6,605 bases of DNA from Candidatus Gottesmanbacteria bacterium. GTDB taxonomy: Bacteria > Patescibacteriota > Microgenomatia > 2-02-FULL-39-11. Position numbers and translations under genes: made by a program. Positions 1-5,983 of this stretch are shown here, one piece after another. Each line of letters begins with the position of its first letter. Within the stretch, counting starts at the first letter, position 1. The stretch covers positions 1 to 6,605 of the forward strand of contig JACQJU010000142.1 in assembly GCA_016204905.1 (NCBI GenBank). Reading direction: 5' to 3'. The notes beneath the pieces were generated by a model. That model was not told where the DNA came from, did not search any database, and saw only the letters and a list, made by a program, of their open reading frames with translations.

Positions 1-28
1 GAACACATAATAATAAAAATATCTAAAT

Positions 29-490
29 CTAACGTTCTCCCAGTTGGTAGCGAGTGAAGCGTTTGATCTGGATGTTTTCGCCGAGTTTACCAATAGTTTG
101 CTTGACTAAGTCCCCAATGACCAATGACTGATCTCTAATATACTCTTGTTTGAGAAGTGCTTGTACATCTTTGGGGTTCATCGAGGCTATTTGGAGACAT
201 ATTTCATGGGCTAAATTTTTGAAATCATCTGTTCTAGCGACAAAATCAGTCTCACAAACTATCTCTAGCAGTACCCCGACTTTGCCCCCGGCATGGATAT
301 AACTATCAACTATGCCTGCTTTGGTCTCTCTGCCTACTTTCTTCTCCGACTTCTCCACTCCCCATTTTTTGAGCAACAACTCTGCTTTCTTCATGTCACC
401 GCGGGCTTCTTCGAGAGCCTTCTTGCAATCCATCACCCCACCGCCAGTAGCCTCACGGAGTTTTTTAATTTGTTCGGTAGTAATAATCAT
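29..490 (-). CDS. tsf: Elongation factor Ts, short form
   Basis: EF-Ts is the guanine-nucleotide exchange factor that recycles EF-Tu-GDP during translation in the cytoplasm. Residues 4-40 form the N-terminal UBA-like domain with the family pattern LREATGGGVMDCKKALEEA. Residues 77-86 carry the hallmark EIVCETDFVA; the TDFVA segment contacts EF-Tu. The C-terminus (GKLGENIQIKRF, residues 134-145) is the conserved family end, so the protein is complete. At 153 aa it is far shorter than E. coli EF-Ts (about 280 aa): it lacks the second core subdomain and coiled coil, as in the compact Thermus-like forms. It starts 17 bp after the rpsB stop, so the two are almost certainly cotranscribed, the usual bacterial order. 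No Shine-Dalgarno sequence precedes the ATG at 490; the gap is pure AT-rich sequence. The stop is TAG. Confidence 0.97.
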   Translation of the reverse strand: MIITTEQIKKLREATGGGVMDCKKALEEARGDMKKAELLLKKWGVEKSEKKVGRETKAGIVDSYIHAGGKVGVLLEIVCETDFVARTDDFKNLAHEICLQIASMNPKDVQALLKQEYIRDQSLVIGDLVKQTIGKLGENIQIKRFTRYQLGER

Positions 491-503
491 TATAATTGTT
501 ATA
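491..503. repeat. 13-bp AT motif before tsf, identical to one before rpsB
   Basis: TATAATTGTTATA occupies most of the 17-bp gap between rpsB and tsf, and is repeated exactly at 1448-1460 upstream of rpsB. It could be an unstructured translation-start context or a regulatory motif; chance is possible in AT-rich DNA. Confidence 0.4.
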
Positions 504-507
504 AATA

Positions 508-1425
508 TTATACTTTCTTCCTCGGTCTTCCCCTCTTCTTCTTCTCTTTTTGTTGCATTGGAACATTTTCCATTGTCACATTCTTTTCCTCTTCTACGGC
601 ATTGACCTCATCACTAGGAACAATCTTTTCTGCTCCTATTTCTTCACTCTTTATCTCTTTGCTTCTTTGCGTCTTTGAAGCTTTCTTCTGGTTCTCTTCT
701 ACTTTTTCTACTTTTGATTCTACCTTCTCTACTTTCTTTTGAGACAATTTCATCCCCTCAGCATAAGAAGCAGCTAGAAATTCGACTATATATTTGATCG
801 ATCCCACTGCATCATCATTGGCAGGTATAGGATACTGGACTCGAGAGGGATCAGAATTGGTATCCACCATAGCTACAATCGGTATCCCGCGCCGCTGGGC
901 CTCAGAAACTGCATTGCTTTCCTTTTTGATATCGACTATAAAAACAGCATCTGGTACGGTAAGAAGATCGGCTACTCCACCATAAACTGCCCCCAGTTTG
1001 CGCATCTCTTTTTCCAACTGCACCCTCTCATGTTTGGGAAATTGCTGCCAACTGCCGTCTGTCGACTCTTTCTTCATCCGATTTAGTTTCTCTATATTTT
1101 TCTTGACTTCCTCAAAATTAGTCAAAAATCCACCTACCCAGCGATTGGTCAAATAAAAAATATTATTTTTCCGGGCTGCCTCAGTTACTACATTTCTCGC
1201 CTGACGTTTGGTACCTACCAAAAGTAGCCTCTTGCCTGCCTCAGCCATACCTCGCACATACAAAGAAGCTTCGCTGAGAGCCTGTTTCGTCTTGGCTAAA
1301 TCGATAATATGTACCCCATCCTTCTCACCAAATATAAAAGCATCAGCTTTGGGGTGCCATCTCTCTTTCTTGTGTCCAAAATGACAACCTGCTTCCAGTA
1401 AGTCTTTTAAAGATACATTTTGCAT
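508..1425 (-). CDS. rpsB: Small ribosomal subunit protein S2 with long charged tail
   Basis: S2 is a structural protein of the 30S subunit. The S2 core spans about residues 1-228: GCHFGHKKERWHPKADAFIF near the N-terminus, LLLVGTKRQA at 67-76, NRWVGGFLTNF at 94-104 and the second signature PDAVFIVDIKKE...EAQRRGIPIVAMVDTNSDP at about 158-193. The core is intact, with ordinary domain order. Residues 229-305 form an extra low-complexity tail of Lys/Glu/Val repeats, probably helical or disordered. It ends in KKKRGRPRKKV, which contains an AT-hook-like RGRP core. E. coli S2 is about 241 aa. It is first in the rpsB-tsf pair. The ATG at 1425 is preceded by a TATAAT box only 11 bases upstream and no Shine-Dalgarno site, and by a terminator-like hairpin at 1466-1494, so it may have its own promoter or an attenuated leader. 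Confidence 0.97.
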   Translation of the reverse strand: MQNVSLKDLLEAGCHFGHKKERWHPKADAFIFGEKDGVHIIDLAKTKQALSEASLYVRGMAEAGKRLLLVGTKRQARNVVTEAARKNNIFYLTNRWVGGFLTNFEEVKKNIEKLNRMKKESTDGSWQQFPKHERVQLEKEMRKLGAVYGGVADLLTVPDAVFIVDIKKESNAVSEAQRRGIPIVAMVDTNSDPSRVQYPIPANDDAVGSIKYIVEFLAASYAEGMKLSQKKVEKVESKVEKVEENQKKASKTQRSKEIKSEEIGAEKIVPSDEVNAVEEEKNVTMENVPMQQKEKKKRGRPRKKV

Positions 1426-1429
1426 ACAC

Positions 1430-1460
1430 TATAACTATTATAATTTTTATAATTGTTATA
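1430..1460. repeat. AT-rich inverted repeat directly before rpsB, including a TATAAT box
   Basis: Arms of 14 bp (1430-1443 and 1447-1460) match at 13 of 14 positions around TTT. On the minus strand it contains TATAAT (1442-1437), placing a transcription start about five bases before the rpsB ATG at 1425. The 13-mer TATAATTGTTATA at 1448-1460 recurs exactly at 491-503, before tsf. Confidence 0.55.
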
Positions 1461-1465
1461 CATAA

Positions 1466-1494
1466 ATAAAAAAGCAGCGATAACCTCGCTGCTT
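1466..1494 (-). terminator. Intrinsic terminator between tmk and rpsB
   Basis: The minus strand reads AAGCAGCGA, loop GGTTA, TCGCTGCTT, then TTTTATTT. The stem is a perfect 9 bp (1472-1480 with 1486-1494) followed by a U-rich tract, a classic Rho-independent signal. It lies 134 bp after the tmk stop and about 40 bp before rpsB. It either ends tmk transcription or attenuates an rpsB leader starting near 1588. Confidence 0.85.
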
Positions 1495-1516
1495 GCTAAG
1501 TTATCTCCTTAATCTG

Positions 1517-1581
1517 AGATTGATAGCTAGGTCCGCCTTCGCATAAAGCTACGGCGAAACGAAGTAGGAGTTCATCAATCT
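1517..1581. repeat. Imperfect long inverted repeat with GC-rich core
   Basis: AGATTGAT at 1517-1524 pairs perfectly with ATCAATCT at 1574-1581. Within it, CTTCG (1537-1541) pairs with CGAAG (1560-1564), or TTCGC (1538-1542) with GCGAA (1554-1558). The core from GTCCGCCTTCGC to GCTACGGCGAA stands out in GC content from its AT-rich surroundings and resembles dispersed palindromic repeats of CPR genomes. It sits between tmk and rpsB, just upstream of the terminator on the minus strand. Confidence 0.6.
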
Positions 1582-1595
1582 TGAAAAGTTAGACT

Positions 1596-1624
1596 ATATT
1601 AACAAATGAATCGATAAATTGCAA
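1596..1624 (-). promoter_or_regulatory. Weak candidate promoter upstream of the rpsB leader
   Basis: The minus strand has TTGCAA (1624-1619), a 17-bp spacer and TAATAT (1601-1596). Both boxes match consensus at about four of six positions. If real, it would give an RNA of about 120 nt that ends at the terminator, or an rpsB leader. AT-richness makes chance matches likely. Confidence 0.3.
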
Positions 1625-1627
1625 ATA

Positions 1628-2251
1628 CTATCCCTTGATTTTCTCTATCACTTCCATCCAAATCCCTTCCGCAACATCATCTATAGATTTACTTCCATCC
1701 ACCACTACATATCTCTCTTTGTATTTTTGTGCTAGTTTTTTGTATCCCCGATAGACTCTCTCATAAAAATCCTTTTGTTGCAGATCTAAACGATCAACTT
1801 TTTCAGTCCCATTTCTTCTAGCAAAACCTACCTCGGGAGATATGTCCAAAAAAAAGGTCAGGTCCGGAAAGACTTGGTCTATAGCTAACTTATTCATCTC
1901 AAAAATTGTTCCCTCCCCCAATTCCCTCCCATATCCCTGATAAGCAAACGATGAATCTATAAATCTATCAGCAATCACTATTTTTCCGCTCTGTAGCGCC
2001 GGTTTGATGATATCGCGTACTAATTGCGCTCTTGCTGCCGCCATAAGATAGGCTTCGGCAACAGCGGTCAGCTCGACATTCTCCCTATCATGAGTAATAT
2101 GTCTTATCAGTTCTCCAACCCTCGTCCCTCCTGGTTCTCTAACTACTTCTATAGCTTTGCCTTCTTCCCGAAGTTTACTCGAGAGTTTTCCTACCTGAGT
2201 GGATTTACCGCTACCTTCTATACCTTCAAAGGAAATAAAAAAGTTTTTCAT
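1628..2251 (-). CDS. tmk: Thymidylate kinase
   Basis: The enzyme phosphorylates dTMP to dTDP using ATP, a required step of dTTP synthesis in the cytoplasm. The P-loop is at residues 9-18 (EGIEGSGKST), the dTMP-binding REPGGT at 38-43, the DRF motif with following SSFAYQG at 95-106 (substrate and Mg binding), and an arginine-containing LID region RRNGTEKVDRLD at 145-156. The P-loop carries Glu rather than the Arg seen in the yeast and human type, and basic residues sit in the LID, as in bacterial type II enzymes. The length of 207 aa is normal. The ATG at 2251 has no Shine-Dalgarno site; a TACAAT box lies eight bases upstream, suggesting a leaderless mRNA. The gene is upstream of rpsB-tsf on the same strand but separated by about 200 bp that include an intrinsic terminator, so it is probably a separate unit. 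Confidence 0.96.
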   Translation of the reverse strand: MKNFFISFEGIEGSGKSTQVGKLSSKLREEGKAIEVVREPGGTRVGELIRHITHDRENVELTAVAEAYLMAAARAQLVRDIIKPALQSGKIVIADRFIDSSFAYQGYGRELGEGTIFEMNKLAIDQVFPDLTFFLDISPEVGFARRNGTEKVDRLDLQQKDFYERVYRGYKKLAQKYKERYVVVDGSKSIDDVAEGIWMEVIEKIKG

Positions 2252-2259
2252 ATATTTTT

Positions 2260-2265
2260 ATTGTA
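2260..2265 (-). promoter_or_regulatory. Candidate -10 box of tmk
   Basis: The minus strand has TACAAT (five of six consensus positions), eight bases before the ATG at 2251. No good -35 is seen. It would start transcription at about the ATG itself. Confidence 0.4.
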
Positions 2266-2348
2266 CGAAAAATGGGGCCAAAAGGAAAACGCTAGACGCG
2301 TCTTAGATTAGTTTACCACTTTCGCAAAGCTATTCCGATCCAGGATCG

Positions 2349-2534
2349 TTATTTCTTCGCCGGGTTGACTGACATATCCCAGACCATGCCAACCACTACT
2401 ACCACTACTCCTAACCATAAACCCATCGCACCTATACTTGGCCACAAAGCAACCACTACCAGAGCTAGTCCAAAACCGGTTACCATGTGAGCCAAAGCAT
2501 GAGGCTTCATGCATTCTTTCATCATTTTATCCAT
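2349..2534 (-). CDS. Small two-helix membrane protein with CxKPHxxxH motif
   Basis: The product is a 61-aa protein of unknown function. Its short cytosolic N-terminus (MDKMMKECMKPHALAH) is followed by a hydrophobic helix at about residues 17-35, a short Gly/Met turn, a second helix rich in Val at about 39-53 and a polar end (VNPAKK). The N-terminal Cys, Lys-Pro-His and His could bind a metal or cofactor. I recall similar tiny CKPH-type membrane proteins in CPR genomes but cannot verify this here. I chose ATG 2534 because AAGGTGG lies eight bases before it, the clearest ribosome binding site in the window. GTG codons at 2546 or 2543 would add only up to four residues and overlap that site. The gene is divergent from the helicase. 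Its 5' leader contains a GC-rich palindrome (2546-2583). Confidence 0.75.
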   Translation of the reverse strand: MDKMMKECMKPHALAHMVTGFGLALVVVALWPSIGAMGLWLGVVVVVVGMVWDMSVNPAKK

Positions 2535-2545
2535 AATTATCACCA

Positions 2546-2583
2546 CCTTCGCCTCGCCGAAGTCCCGCTATGCGGGACGAAGG
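2546..2583. repeat. GC-rich palindromic repeat in the divergent intergenic region
   Basis: GTCCCGC (2562-2568), TAT, GCGGGAC (2572-2578) is a perfect 7-bp hairpin. CCTTCG (2546-2551) and CGAAGG (2578-2583) form an outer 6-bp pairing. This composition is typical of dispersed palindromic intergenic repeats of CPR genomes (recalled, not searched). It lies in the 5' leader of the small membrane protein, and its edge supplies part of that gene's SD-like AAGGTGG. Confidence 0.7.
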
Positions 2584-2645
2584 CGGGCTTACATATTTCT
2601 ACTTCACCATTTTATTGTAGCGTTGTCAACTCCAATGGTTTACAA

Positions 2646-2674
2646 TCGAAAATAGATCCTTTTTTGGATATTAT
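2646..2674 (+). promoter_or_regulatory. Candidate promoter of the helicase gene
   Basis: TCGAAA (2646-2651, four of six), a 17-bp spacer and TATTAT (2669-2674, five of six). The predicted start falls at about the ATG at 2681. No ribosome binding site is present. Confidence 0.5.
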
Positions 2675-2680
2675 TTTTAT

Positions 2681-5011
2681 ATGAAAGTAGAAATAGAACC
2701 ACCATCTACTAATGGCGAAATTGCAATACCACCTGCTGCCCTACCTCCAGGTATCGAAACACTTGGCGTCTGGGCTGAACGCCCCAGATTTATAGATTAT
2801 CTAAAACGCTACAATCGCTTTATTTTTGTCGCACCGCCTGGTATGGGAAAAAGTATCGGAGGTCCCCCTATGGCGATGGATGCCTATGACCAAGGCATAG
2901 TAAAAAAACCCATCATGCCAGAAAGAAGTAAAGTAAGTATTGTCGAAACGCAACCTAGAAAGGCGGCTGCTGGAAACGTTGCCAAAGGTATAGCCCATTT
3001 TATAGGAAGTAAAGTTGGTGAGTTAGTAGGTTTACGATACAAACGCACTAATTTAGTAAGTGATAAGACTAGAATCTTAGTGGAGGTAGAAGGGTCTCTC
3101 ATGAACGCTTTGAAAAACGACCCAATGCTTCGTGATTTCGATGTGGTGATTCCTGATGAGATCCATGAAGTAGGCGCCAATCTCATTGTCACCCTGGCCC
3201 TACTCAAAAGGGCCGATGATTTACGAGCTGATTCCAAGCTTCCGCCTCTAACTATAATCCCCACTTCAGGTACACCCAATGCTGCAGCTTACGCTGATTA
3301 TTTCAAAAGGAACTCCAAAGGACAACAGCTGGCTATAGATGTACCTATCCTCAGTCTAGAAAGAGAACAAGAAAAAGACATCGAATATCATTGGTGGCCG
3401 GGCCAAAGAAATCCAGAGTATGAACAACTTCCTATAATAGCCGCCAATGTTCTGGCCGAAGAGATTGTTGGTCCCAAAAAATCAGGAGATGTACTCATAG
3501 TTACGCCTGGCCAAAGTGAACAAGCTACCACTATAAAAGCCATCAAAGAAGCTTTTGCTCGTAATAAGTTCAACCTAGATGAAATTCAGATCATCCCCTT
3601 TGACAGATCCACTCCTACGTATAAACGTGAGCAGCAAATAGAAAATATCGAAGATCCTACCAAAAGACGTGTTATAGTAGCCACTTCTATAGCCAACACT
3701 AGCGTTACTATCAAACGTCTGGAAAATGTCATCAATATGGGCTGGCAAAAGCTGCCTAATATCGATCACCAAACAGGGTTGATAGATCACGATCCCCTAC
3801 TCTCCTCTCAGAGCACTAACACCCAGATAGAAAACAGAGCTGGACGTGGTGAAGGTGAAGCAGCCAGAGTCTGGCACCTATTTACCCAATCCAGTTCCAA
3901 GGAACGTCCACAACACGATGTTTCTGGCATAAAAAGGACAGATCTAGCCGCAATTATGCTCAGCTTGAAAGACCAGAAAATTGATATCAGGGATATTGAT
4001 CTCCTGGAAAGCCCAGATGCCGGCCAGATCCAAAGAGCGCTTACCACACTCAAAATATTGGAAGCTGTCAAAGACGATGGGGAAATAAGTGATATTGGCA
4101 TAGAAATGGCTAAACTTCAAATTGATCCTCACTTATCTCGCATGGTTGTTGAAGCCAAAAAGGAAAATGTTCTCGAGGCAGCCACAGTGATAGCTCTGAT
4201 GAAAGAGAACTTTAGAGATCTTTTTTATGGTAATAGAGATGAAGTACAGGCAATAATAAAAGCGCACCAGGCCCAAGGATCTGATTTCCTGACTCTAATA
4301 AATATTTGGAATGCTTACCAGAAGGTCAAAAGCAGTAGTGCAACTACTCCAGCCCAACTCACTAAATGGTTAGAAGGGATGCATCTTAACCCCGAAACAC
4401 TCGAAAATATAGAAAGTGACGCCAAGGATATAAATAATGACCAGGAAATAGGCGAAATAGTATTGACAAGTGATGCAAAGCGTGGATTGAAAAGATGCTT
4501 GATGGTAGGCTTTGCCGACAGATTATTTGAGAGATCTCATGGAGATGTCTATATCTGGTCAGCCGATACCGAAATGCACGGTATTGTTCTCGGTAATAGA
4601 TCGGCTGTCTACAATATCAAACCAAAGCATATCATCTCAGCGGAAATGAATCTTGCCAAAAAAAGCAAGAGGGTCTATCTCACTTTCAACGAAGATGTTA
4701 GCGAGGAAACTGACATCATAGATGAGGTAAAAAGAAAAATAGAATCAGTATTGGGACCACGTCCAACCGTAGAAACTCCGCCGGAAGTAACAACAACGAC
4801 CCAAGTAGTCCTCCCACCAGATAACTCACCTCGACAAGAAGCAATCGCTGAGAGCGAAATAAAGAGTGCGGCCGCCGAAGTGCCTCCACCATCAGCCAAA
4901 CCCCAAGAAAATATCATCAAAAGGATTTATAACAAAGTAAAACACGCCCTCTCTTATCTCAATCCCTTAAAATTACTCGCCGCAATCAAGAGGTTTATAT
5001 TTGGGAAGTGA
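2681..5011 (+). CDS. DEAH/RHA-type (HrpA/HrpB-like) ATP-dependent helicase
   Basis: This is a predicted superfamily 2 RNA-type helicase of 776 aa. In order: motif I APPGMGKS (51-58), motif Ia TQPRKAAA (90-97), motif II DEIH (159-162), motif III SGT (196-198), motif IV region VLIVTPGQ (271-278), motif V RVIVATSIANTSVTI (330-344) and motif VI QIENRAGRGEG (382-392). A winged-helix/HA2-like part follows at about 420-530 (LLESPDAGQIQRALTTLKIL, then LQIDPHLSRMVVEA), and an OB-fold-like part at about 598-655. Oddities: motif VI has Ile and Asn where QRxGRxGR has Arg and Gly, though the later two Arg remain. Residues about 690-745 are a Pro/Thr/Glu-rich linker and 744-776 a basic amphipathic tail (KRIYNKVKHALSYL, then KLLAAIKRFIFGK). 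It is not a clear HrpA or HrpB orthologue; its substrate is unknown. The ATG lies six bases after a TATTAT box, implying leaderless transcription. The stop is TGA. Confidence 0.9.
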   Translation: MKVEIEPPSTNGEIAIPPAALPPGIETLGVWAERPRFIDYLKRYNRFIFVAPPGMGKSIGGPPMAMDAYDQGIVKKPIMPERSKVSIVETQPRKAAAGNVAKGIAHFIGSKVGELVGLRYKRTNLVSDKTRILVEVEGSLMNALKNDPMLRDFDVVIPDEIHEVGANLIVTLALLKRADDLRADSKLPPLTIIPTSGTPNAAAYADYFKRNSKGQQLAIDVPILSLEREQEKDIEYHWWPGQRNPEYEQLPIIAANVLAEEIVGPKKSGDVLIVTPGQSEQATTIKAIKEAFARNKFNLDEIQIIPFDRSTPTYKREQQIENIEDPTKRRVIVATSIANTSVTIKRLENVINMGWQKLPNIDHQTGLIDHDPLLSSQSTNTQIENRAGRGEGEAARVWHLFTQSSSKERPQHDVSGIKRTDLAAIMLSLKDQKIDIRDIDLLESPDAGQIQRALTTLKILEAVKDDGEISDIGIEMAKLQIDPHLSRMVVEAKKENVLEAATVIALMKENFRDLFYGNRDEVQAIIKAHQAQGSDFLTLINIWNAYQKVKSSSATTPAQLTKWLEGMHLNPETLENIESDAKDINNDQEIGEIVLTSDAKRGLKRCLMVGFADRLFERSHGDVYIWSADTEMHGIVLGNRSAVYNIKPKHIISAEMNLAKKSKRVYLTFNEDVSEETDIIDEVKRKIESVLGPRPTVETPPEVTTTTQVVLPPDNSPRQEAIAESEIKSAAAEVPPPSAKPQENIIKRIYNKVKHALSYLNPLKLLAAIKRFIFGK

Positions 5012-5016
5012 AGAAT

Positions 5017-5076
5017 AATTAAGTAATTACGTAATTGGTAATTGGGAAGAAAGAAATTTCCCTTAATTACTTAATT
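5017..5076. repeat. Large AT-rich stem-loop after the helicase gene
   Basis: AATTAAGTAATTA (5017-5029) pairs perfectly over 13 bp with 5064-5076. An inner GGGAA (5044-5048) pairs with TTCCC (5058-5062). The structure begins five bases after the helicase TGA and probably acts as a 3' end or terminator, though no strong T run follows. TTACTTAATT from its right arm recurs at 5102-5111, forming part of the next promoter. Confidence 0.55.
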
Positions 5077-5079
5077 TCT

Positions 5080-5097
5080 CTGCCTGCCGGCAGGCAG
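5080..5097. repeat. Perfect GC-rich 18-bp palindrome
   Basis: CTGCCTGCCGGCAGGCAG is its own reverse complement. It is set in very AT-rich sequence between the helicase and membrane protein genes. This CCTGCC/GGCAGG type is one I associate with dispersed CPR intergenic repeats; its function is unknown. Confidence 0.75.
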
Positions 5098-5100
5098 GTA

Positions 5101-5129
5101 TTTACTTAATTACTAATAATTGCTATATT
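5101..5129 (+). promoter_or_regulatory. Promoter of the membrane protein gene
   Basis: TTTACT (5101-5106, four of six), a 17-bp spacer and the extended -10 TGCTATATT (5121-5129). Transcription would start within a base or two of the ATG at 5137, giving a leaderless mRNA. Confidence 0.6.
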
Positions 5130-5136
5130 CTAGTAG

Positions 5137-5856
5137 ATGAAGCGGACCCACCTCATCCTCACCGGTCTTTCAGCAACAATAGTTTTACTATCCCTCAATC
5201 GCCTCACTCCATTTACCCAGACTCTCCTCCAACCCTATGATTATCTCCGTTGGATGGACCTACTAGCCATGATCCCCATCCCACTGGCTAGTGTAATCCT
5301 TTATTACCTTCTCAAAAATGAGATAGTCAAGGACTCCCTTTTGCGCAAAACGACTCTTTATGTCGTACTCAATCTTTTTCTTATCACCGGTATATATCTC
5401 TTTGCTGCCGGATCTGGGACTCACGAATTTGCTAATTATTTGCACTTCAAATTTTGTCGAGCTGATATCACTAGTGCTCTTTGCAAAATCATCATCTACA
5501 ACGACGATCAGTTCAGTCACTATGTCTACTACATCGGATTTATACTTCTCAATATCTCTCTCATGTTTCTGGAATATTTTGTACCCCGAAGCAAAGATGT
5601 CTCCCAAAAAAACCTATTTTTTATCACCCTCAATAGTCTGGTGATTGCCCTGGGTATCTTTGCCAATCTGGCTTTTGAGGAAGCATTTTTGGATCTATTT
5701 TTCTTCGGCGTTGTGATGTTATTGTCTCTTTATCTTCTATTTAAAGATAGAAAAAAGGTCTTCCGTCTCCCTGTACTTTATTACTTCGCCTCTTCTTACA
5801 CTGTCGGTATTGTATCTACCATCGTCTACAAACTAGCAACAGGTACTCCTTTTTAA
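5137..5856 (+). CDS. Polytopic membrane protein of unknown function
   Basis: I do not recognise this 239-aa protein. About seven hydrophobic segments can be read: residues 6-24, 39-59, 73-91, 129-147, 159-179, 184-203 and 212-232. The one sizeable loop, 92-128, between the third and fourth segments, holds polar residues that could form a site: His96-Glu97, His103, two Cys (107 and 116), Asp123-Asp124 and His128. Glu146, Glu181-Glu182 and Asp186 lie in or next to helices, which is unusual for a plain structural protein. A metal-dependent membrane enzyme or a transporter-like role is possible, but nothing names one. The ATG at 5137 lies seven bases after an extended -10 box with a well-spaced -35, so it probably has its own leaderless transcript. 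It converges with the TrpR-like gene. Confidence 0.8.
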   Translation: MKRTHLILTGLSATIVLLSLNRLTPFTQTLLQPYDYLRWMDLLAMIPIPLASVILYYLLKNEIVKDSLLRKTTLYVVLNLFLITGIYLFAAGSGTHEFANYLHFKFCRADITSALCKIIIYNDDQFSHYVYYIGFILLNISLMFLEYFVPRSKDVSQKNLFFITLNSLVIALGIFANLAFEEAFLDLFFFGVVMLLSLYLLFKDRKKVFRLPVLYYFASSYTVGIVSTIVYKLATGTPF

Positions 5857-5943
5857 AATACTCCTTTGCTAACAGTGCAAAAACCCGTCTCATTAACATA
5901 TACATTTGATATATTACACCATAATATGATCTATATACTTATT

Positions 5944-5979
5944 ACATAACTACCACACACTGTAGTATGGTAGTTATGT
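5944..5979 (-). promoter_or_regulatory. Second copy of the palindrome, just after the TrpR-like stop codon (copy A)
   Basis: The arms 5944-5955 and 5968-5979 are perfect 12-bp inverted repeats (ACATAACTACCA against its complement). The 36 bp match 6547-6582 at 32 positions in the same orientation, including the central ACACTGTAG. It lies four bases beyond the TAA stop at 5984-5986. It has no run of T on the minus strand, so it is not a standard intrinsic terminator. It may be an auxiliary operator for looping, a 3' mRNA hairpin, or the end of a small repeat-bounded cassette. Confidence 0.75.
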
Positions 5980-5983
5980 TAAC

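Noticed and set aside
293..742. Plus-strand open frame of 149 codons over tsf and rpsB
   Set aside because: It is antisense to two certain genes and its Phe/Ser-rich product reflects the Lys/Glu-rich tail of S2 read backwards.
1549..1575. Eight-codon leader peptide (MNSYFVSP) on the minus strand upstream of rpsB
   Set aside because: It has no ribosome binding site and no run of regulatory codons; this is expected by chance.
2294..2303. 10-bp palindrome AGACGCGTCT upstream of tmk
   Set aside because: It is short, has no loop and no second copy; it is not enough to call an operator.
2336..2348. 13-bp palindrome CGATCCAGGATCG next to the small membrane protein stop
   Set aside because: The one-base centre cannot form a normal hairpin loop and no T run follows, so it is not supported as a terminator.
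2308..2514. Minus-strand frame overlapping the small membrane protein
   Set aside because: It is out of frame with the two-helix protein, Gly/Ser/Cys-rich, without family features, and lacks the SD-like site that supports the other frame.
3808..4101. Antisense open frames within the helicase gene (also 2884-3279, 4675-4920)
   Set aside because: They are shadows of a long, motif-complete coding sequence and have no recognisable protein features.
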